Origin: Myxococcales bacterium | Lineage (GTDB): Bacteria; Myxococcota_A; SURF-8 | Direction: 5' to 3' | Length of the DNA: 36,110 nt | Assembly: GCA_003598065.1 (NCBI GenBank) | Contig: QZKR01000044.1 | Location: forward strand, 1 to 36,110 | Shown: positions 32,319-36,110 of the stretch, piece after piece | How the letters are laid out: each line of letters begins with the position of its first letter | How positions within the stretch are numbered: position 1 is the first letter of the stretch | Position numbers and translations under genes: made by a program | The notes under the pieces: generated by a model | Database searches by the model: none | What the model was told of the DNA's origin: nothing | What the model saw: only the letters and a program-made list of their open reading frames with translations

Positions 32319-34491
32319 GACTCCACCTCAAAGCGCCGTCGCCGATCTCCAGGCAAAGGCCGTCTATCGACAGATGACATCCCGCGCTTGTCGTCGCCGT
32401 CGCTTCGGCTTCGGCTTCAATGGCGTCGCCAAAGAGAATGACCGTAGACAAAAGAAGCGGAGCGTCGCCTCTCACCGTCGCCGCGCAACGCCAGACCGGA
32501 CATCGCTCGCCGTAACGCGGCGCGAGCCAGGCCTCCTGCATTCCGATTGTCGCCTCCGACGGAAAGACGACCAACCGCGCCAATACATTTCCATCGGCGA
32601 CGAGCCGGCATCCCTCTGGCGTGCGTTCGATCGGCCACGGCGACAGCCAGCCGGCCGAGAGTCGATGCGCCGCTCTGCCGTCCGTGTTCAAACGATCGAT
32701 GATGGCGACAAAACGGCCGGGCCGTAAAATGACGTCGCGCCGCATGACGGCGTCAGTTCCATATCCTTCGTGCTCTCCGGCGAGCCAGGCCAGTTCTCCG
32801 TCCCAGACCGCCTGCAAGAGGCGGGCGCGCGGAATCGGACCGACGCCGAAGCGCTGGCGATCCACTTCGAAGACATCGCGACCGTCAAGGCAGGGCGCGT
32901 TGTGGGCGCTCGTGCGCCGCGCGGCGAAGCGGGTTGACAGGTCGGGGCCGTACCGGAAAACGCCGGGATCGTCGAAAAGCACGCGGCCATCGTGTTCCAG
33001 AACGACCGACAACAAATCGGCGTGCTGGTGGACGGGGGAGACATGAGGAACAGCGCCGTCTGTCCCGACGCGGAACAAAAGCCGCGTCCCGCCGGCCCGG
33101 GCGGCGACAAAACCGCCGGCGGAAAAAACGTGCAACGGCGACGGAACGGCCTTCGGGGCTGTGGATACGTTCGACAGGCCCAGCCAGAACCGCCAGGACG
33201 CCGCCGACGATCCCTCCAACTCCTCCGGGACGGGACGCCCGGAAACGGCATAGAGCGCCGCGATCAGCGGCCGTCGATCGGCCTCGATCGAGCCCGGCAG
33301 GCGGAAGGCGCGGCCATCGTCGATGTCGCCGACGCGCCAGACGTCGCCGTCGCTCTTGAGCATGGCGGCGAGAAAATCGGCGAGCCGCGCCAGCGAATCC
33401 TGCAACGGGGGCGACAAGGGCGCTTCGTTTCGCGCGGCGAAGGCGGCGACGTGCAGAAACGACTCGCCGACGAAGGCGGCGTAACCGGGCGACAGCTCGC
33501 CGTGCGCGCCGTCGGGCAGAATCTGGCGCTGCGCTTCGCGCTCGACAAGCCGAAGCGCGAGCCGCTGACGGTAAGCGCTGCCGGCGAACTCGGGAAAGCA
33601 GAGGGAGACGACGGCGAGCGCGCATACTTCGCTCACGAGATGGTTGTGCGTCGCCGGCGACAAGGTCAGGCTGCGGGCGACGAACTCCGCGCAGGCGGCG
33701 ATTGTTTCCAGCAAGCGCAGTTCGAAAGCCGCGTCCATCGCCGGCGAACCGGCGAAAAGCCGCCAGGCCCAGAGCAGCGAGACGGCGCGCAAAGCCGCTT
33801 CCTGGGCTTGCAGCCAGAGAATGCTCTTGCCGAACGGCGTCTGCTCCCAGAAGCTTTCCAGATGAGCCCGGAAAGCCTCGGCGAAACGCGGTTCGCCCGT
33901 GGCGATCCAGGCGCCGCCCATAACGGGCAGATGCTGCAAGCGGTTCAATTCCCACGTCAGACGCGGATCGTCCGGCCATTCGGGCTGCGCGTCGAGCGCC
34001 GCCAGTTCGACCGCCGGAACCAGCGGCCACTCGCCGCCCGAGAGGATCCGCCTACGCCAGAAAACGCCATCGGGAAAATGGGGACAACCGGCGACGAGGG
34101 CCGTAAAATCTCCCGCCAGAAAACGTTCGGCCTGCGCCACGCATGCATCTGCCGCTTCCGGCGCAGCCGCGCGCCAGGCGCGGCTCAACGCGCTCCGGTT
34201 GCCGGCGTCGAAGAAAAAATCCGGCTGGGAGCGGCGATGCAAATGCGCGACGAGATCGGCCCCGACGCGGCCGTATCGCGGACGCCAGAAACGTCGCCCG
34301 GCGGGAGGCTCGCGCTTGGGGTCGAGAGGTTCGGCGAACCGTCTGTCGTCGCGCAGCGTATGCAGATAGGCCTGACCGGCCGCCTGGAGGACGCGCCAGC
34401 GCCGCTCTTCGACCGCCTCGCGAGCCGTCTCCAGCCATCCTCGTTCGCGCGCCCGGCGCACGCGTTCCCGCACGGCCGCGCCAAAACTCAT
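32311..34491 (-). CDS. Heparinase II/III family protein (predicted polysaccharide lyase-like)
   Basis: A 726-residue protein with the two-part heparinase II/III layout. The N-terminal alpha/alpha toroid has ATHNHLVSE (Asn283, His284) and DGAHGELSPGY (327-337), both family signatures. The C-terminal beta-sandwich carries PVHQHADLLSVV (His488, His490, Asp492), LFDDPGVFRYG and AHNAPCLDG. No signal peptide is visible, so it is probably cytoplasmic, as with homologues in O-antigen and capsule loci whose exact role is unclear. The ATG at 34491 is chosen because it overlaps the upstream stop as ATGA; the upstream in-frame sequence shadows that gene. It is often found next to the bi-domain oxidoreductase, as here. 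Confidence 0.9.
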   Translation of the reverse strand: MSFGAAVRERVRRARERGWLETAREAVEERRWRVLQAAGQAYLHTLRDDRRFAEPLDPKREPPAGRRFWRPRYGRVGADLVAHLHRRSQPDFFFDAGNRSALSRAWRAAAPEAADACVAQAERFLAGDFTALVAGCPHFPDGVFWRRRILSGGEWPLVPAVELAALDAQPEWPDDPRLTWELNRLQHLPVMGGAWIATGEPRFAEAFRAHLESFWEQTPFGKSILWLQAQEAALRAVSLLWAWRLFAGSPAMDAAFELRLLETIAACAEFVARSLTLSPATHNHLVSEVCALAVVSLCFPEFAGSAYRQRLALRLVEREAQRQILPDGAHGELSPGYAAFVGESFLHVAAFAARNEAPLSPPLQDSLARLADFLAAMLKSDGDVWRVGDIDDGRAFRLPGSIEADRRPLIAALYAVSGRPVPEELEGSSAASWRFWLGLSNVSTAPKAVPSPLHVFSAGGFVAARAGGTRLLFRVGTDGAVPHVSPVHQHADLLSVVLEHDGRVLFDDPGVFRYGPDLSTRFAARRTSAHNAPCLDGRDVFEVDRQRFGVGPIPRARLLQAVWDGELAWLAGEHEGYGTDAVMRRDVILRPGRFVAIIDRLNTDGRAAHRLSAGWLSPWPIERTPEGCRLVADGNVLARLVVFPSEATIGMQEAWLAPRYGERCPVWRCAATVRGDAPLLLSTVILFGDAIEAEAEATATTSAGCHLSIDGLCLEIGDGALRWSRA

Positions 34492-36110
34492 CGCCCGACG
34501 TCCTCGGACTTGCGGCCGGAAAGCGCGTCCTCCGCGTCGAAACAAAGTTCGGCCGCGCCCAGCGCCTCGCCGATCGTCAAAAGTTCGGCCGGCTCGCCGC
34601 GCACCGCCTGGAGAAAGCGCGCGAACTGTTCTTTCTGCCCCTTGTCCTGATCGCCCGCCCAGCCGGCTTCCGGGTCGCCGTAAACGGACAGCCGTTCGAA
34701 GTCGTCAAGCACGGCGGCGCGGCCGTCCCAGAACAATTCCAGCCGTTCCTTGGCCAAAGCGGCGTGGCCGACGGCGACGTAAAGCAGCTGGGCGACGGAG
34801 CCGTCGTCGAACGCCAGCGTCGTAGCGACGTTGTCGCGATGCCGCACGGCGCGGCCGTCCGCCGGCAGCGCCCGGCAGGCGACAAGCCGGGCGGAGCGCC
34901 GAACGAGACCTTGCATAAGATCGAAGAAATGGCACATCTCGCCTACGATGCGGCCGCCGCCCTGGGCGGGATCGTGCACCCAGTGGTCCGGCGGCAGGGG
35001 GCCGGCGTTGATCCGGTAGACGGCGGCGAGCGGCCCTTGGCGCGTATCCAGCGCACGGCGCAAGGCCAGGGTCGCCGGCGCATAGCGGCGGTTGTGGCCG
35101 ACGGTGCAGACGACGCCGGCGGCGCGCGCCGCTTCGGCTACGGCGCGCGCTTCCTCGCGACTAAGCGCGATAGGCTTCTCCAAAAGCACATGCTTGCCGG
35201 CCTGCAGCGCCGCGACGGCCATTTCGGCGTGCAGATGATGGCGCGTGGCGATGACGACGGCGTCCACCTGCGGATCGTCCAGCGCCTCGCGGATGTCGGC
35301 GGCGGCGTAGTCGGCGTGATACAGCCGCGCGAGCCGCGCCGCATTGTGGCCGTGCGCGGCAACGACGGCGCGCAACGACGCTTCGCTGCTGTCGGCTATC
35401 AACGGAAGATAAACCGACTGTCCGAAAGAGCCTGCTCCGATCAGGGCGATGCGAACCGCCGGACCGCGCGCGAACGAGAGACGCGGCGGCGGCGCGGCGG
35501 CGCGGGCGGCGAGTTTGGCGCCCTCCGGGCCCTCGGGCGGACCGTAATCCAAAACGACGCCGATCGCCGGCGGGTCGCCGGAGACGAGCCGTTCGAAGGC
35601 GTTCGGCGCCTCGGCGATCGGAAAAACGCCGGAGACCAGCGGGGCGGGGCGAACCGCGCCGGAGGCGACGAGCGAGAGAAAGGCGGCGAGATTGCGCCGC
35701 TCGGTCCAGCGCACGTGGCCAAAGGGATAATCCTGGCCGCGTTCCTCATAGGCCGCGTCGTAGCGCCCCGGGCCATAGGAACAGGACATCCGCAGATCGA
35801 TTTCCTTGCGGTAGAAATCGGCGCGCTCGACGCCGAGACCCACCGCGCCGACGACGACGACGCGGCCGCGCCGGCGCGTCATGCGCATCGCGTCGTTGAC
35901 CGGTTCGGAGGACGGCGTGGCGGCGCAGAGCACCACCGCGTCCGCCCCCTCTCCTCCGGTCGCGGCGACGACCGCCGCGACGGCGTCGGAGCCCGGCGCG
36001 AACGCCGCCCGCGCGCCGAGCGTGAGCGCCAGGGCGCGGCGCTCGGCCAAGGGTTCGATGGCGAGCGCCTCCGCGCCGGCGGCGCGCAACAACTGAACGG
36101 TCAGCAAGCC
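34488..36110 (-). CDS. Bi-domain oxidoreductase: zinc-type alcohol dehydrogenase plus Gfo/Idh/MocA (5' truncated)
   Basis: The window edge cuts the N-terminus; 540 codons remain. Residues 1-190 (counting from 36107) are the second half of a medium-chain dehydrogenase: LLRAAGAEALAIEP, GADAVVLCAATPS, RGRVVVVGAVG. After an Ala/Pro linker, residues 217-539 form a Gfo/Idh/MocA dehydrogenase: GAGSFG (224-229) binds NAD(P), EKPIAL (E310-K311-P312) has the catalytic lysine, and VGHNRRYAP follows. The apparent first codon at 36107 is TTG preceded by an in-frame GGC, so it is internal. This fusion is known as 'bi-domain-containing oxidoreductase' in surface-polysaccharide loci. It probably oxidises or reduces a sugar nucleotide. 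It overlaps the heparinase-like gene by 4 nt (ATGA). Confidence 0.9.
   Translation of the reverse strand, partial: GLLTVQLLRAAGAEALAIEPLAERRALALTLGARAAFAPGSDAVAAVVAATGGEGADAVVLCAATPSSEPVNDAMRMTRRRGRVVVVGAVGLGVERADFYRKEIDLRMSCSYGPGRYDAAYEERGQDYPFGHVRWTERRNLAAFLSLVASGAVRPAPLVSGVFPIAEAPNAFERLVSGDPPAIGVVLDYGPPEGPEGAKLAARAAAPPPRLSFARGPAVRIALIGAGSFGQSVYLPLIADSSEASLRAVVAAHGHNAARLARLYHADYAAADIREALDDPQVDAVVIATRHHLHAEMAVAALQAGKHVLLEKPIALSREEARAVAEAARAAGVVCTVGHNRRYAPATLALRRALDTRQGPLAAVYRINAGPLPPDHWVHDPAQGGGRIVGEMCHFFDLMQGLVRRSARLVACRALPADGRAVRHRDNVATTLAFDDGSVAQLLYVAVGHAALAKERLELFWDGRAAVLDDFERLSVYGDPEAGWAGDQDKGQKEQFARFLQAVRGEPAELLTIGEALGAAELCFDAEDALSGRKSEDVGR

Noticed and set aside
32992..34650. 552-codon open frame on the + strand opposite the heparinase-like gene
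   Set aside because: Arg/Gly/Glu-rich shadow; the - strand gene has conserved His/Asn/Asp motifs.

Overview
The window is high-GC bacterial DNA packed with genes on both strands. The best lineage clues are two large exported proteins with Asp-Gly-Asp linker repeats. One is a lipoprotein. The other ends in a Gly/Cys motif, a membrane helix and an Arg cluster, a tail that resembles MYXO-CTERM sorting signals. Together with the GC content and gene mix this suggests an uncultured Myxococcota or other 'deltaproteobacterial'-type lineage. That is an inference; no rRNA or tRNA gene was seen to test it.

Left part, + strand (1-6037): an acyl-CoA catabolic operon, cut at its 5' end. It holds a biotin carboxylase subunit, a separate biotin-carrier subunit, a crotonase-family hydratase and a beta-keto acid cleavage enzyme (BKACE/DUF849). 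Next come a large lipoprotein and a NicO/UreH-like metal transporter with an alternating-histidine loop. A cluster of intergenic palindromes (6068-6230) separates these from the convergent genes.

Middle (6264-19567): on the - strand lie an ATP-grasp ligase, a secreted thioredoxin/PEGA/beta-rich fusion, and an apparent two-gene operon of a PurN-like formyltransferase and a membrane SGNH-like protein whose catalytic residues appear to be lost. Divergent from these, on the + strand, is a 1004-residue protein with two complete radical-SAM cores in tandem. After it comes a small calcium-loop protein. Its leader has a sigma28-like promoter and two hairpins with perfect CsrA/RsmA-type loops, one of them over the ribosome binding site. 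A paralogue of the lipoprotein, anchored at the opposite end, follows and runs convergently into a GH114-family lipoprotein gene.

Right part, - strand (19638-36110, cut at the edge): a tightly packed surface-polysaccharide locus. It encodes a bi-domain oxidoreductase, a heparinase II/III-like protein, a CapK-like adenylate-forming enzyme, a Wzx-type flippase, three GT4 glycosyltransferases, two class-B asparagine synthetase-type amidotransferases, a sugar-nucleotide epimerase/dehydratase, a heptose-7-phosphate kinase (HddA-like) and a heptose bisphosphate phosphatase (GmhB). Junctions of 4-26 nt overlap or only a few nt imply one long transcript starting outside the window. The set suggests a heptose-containing glycan that may be amidated. 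The nearby GH114 hydrolase hints at amino-sugar polymer trimming.

The most unusual items are the tandem radical-SAM fusion, the sigma28/CsrA-like leader at 15681-15763 and the two paralogues anchored at opposite ends.
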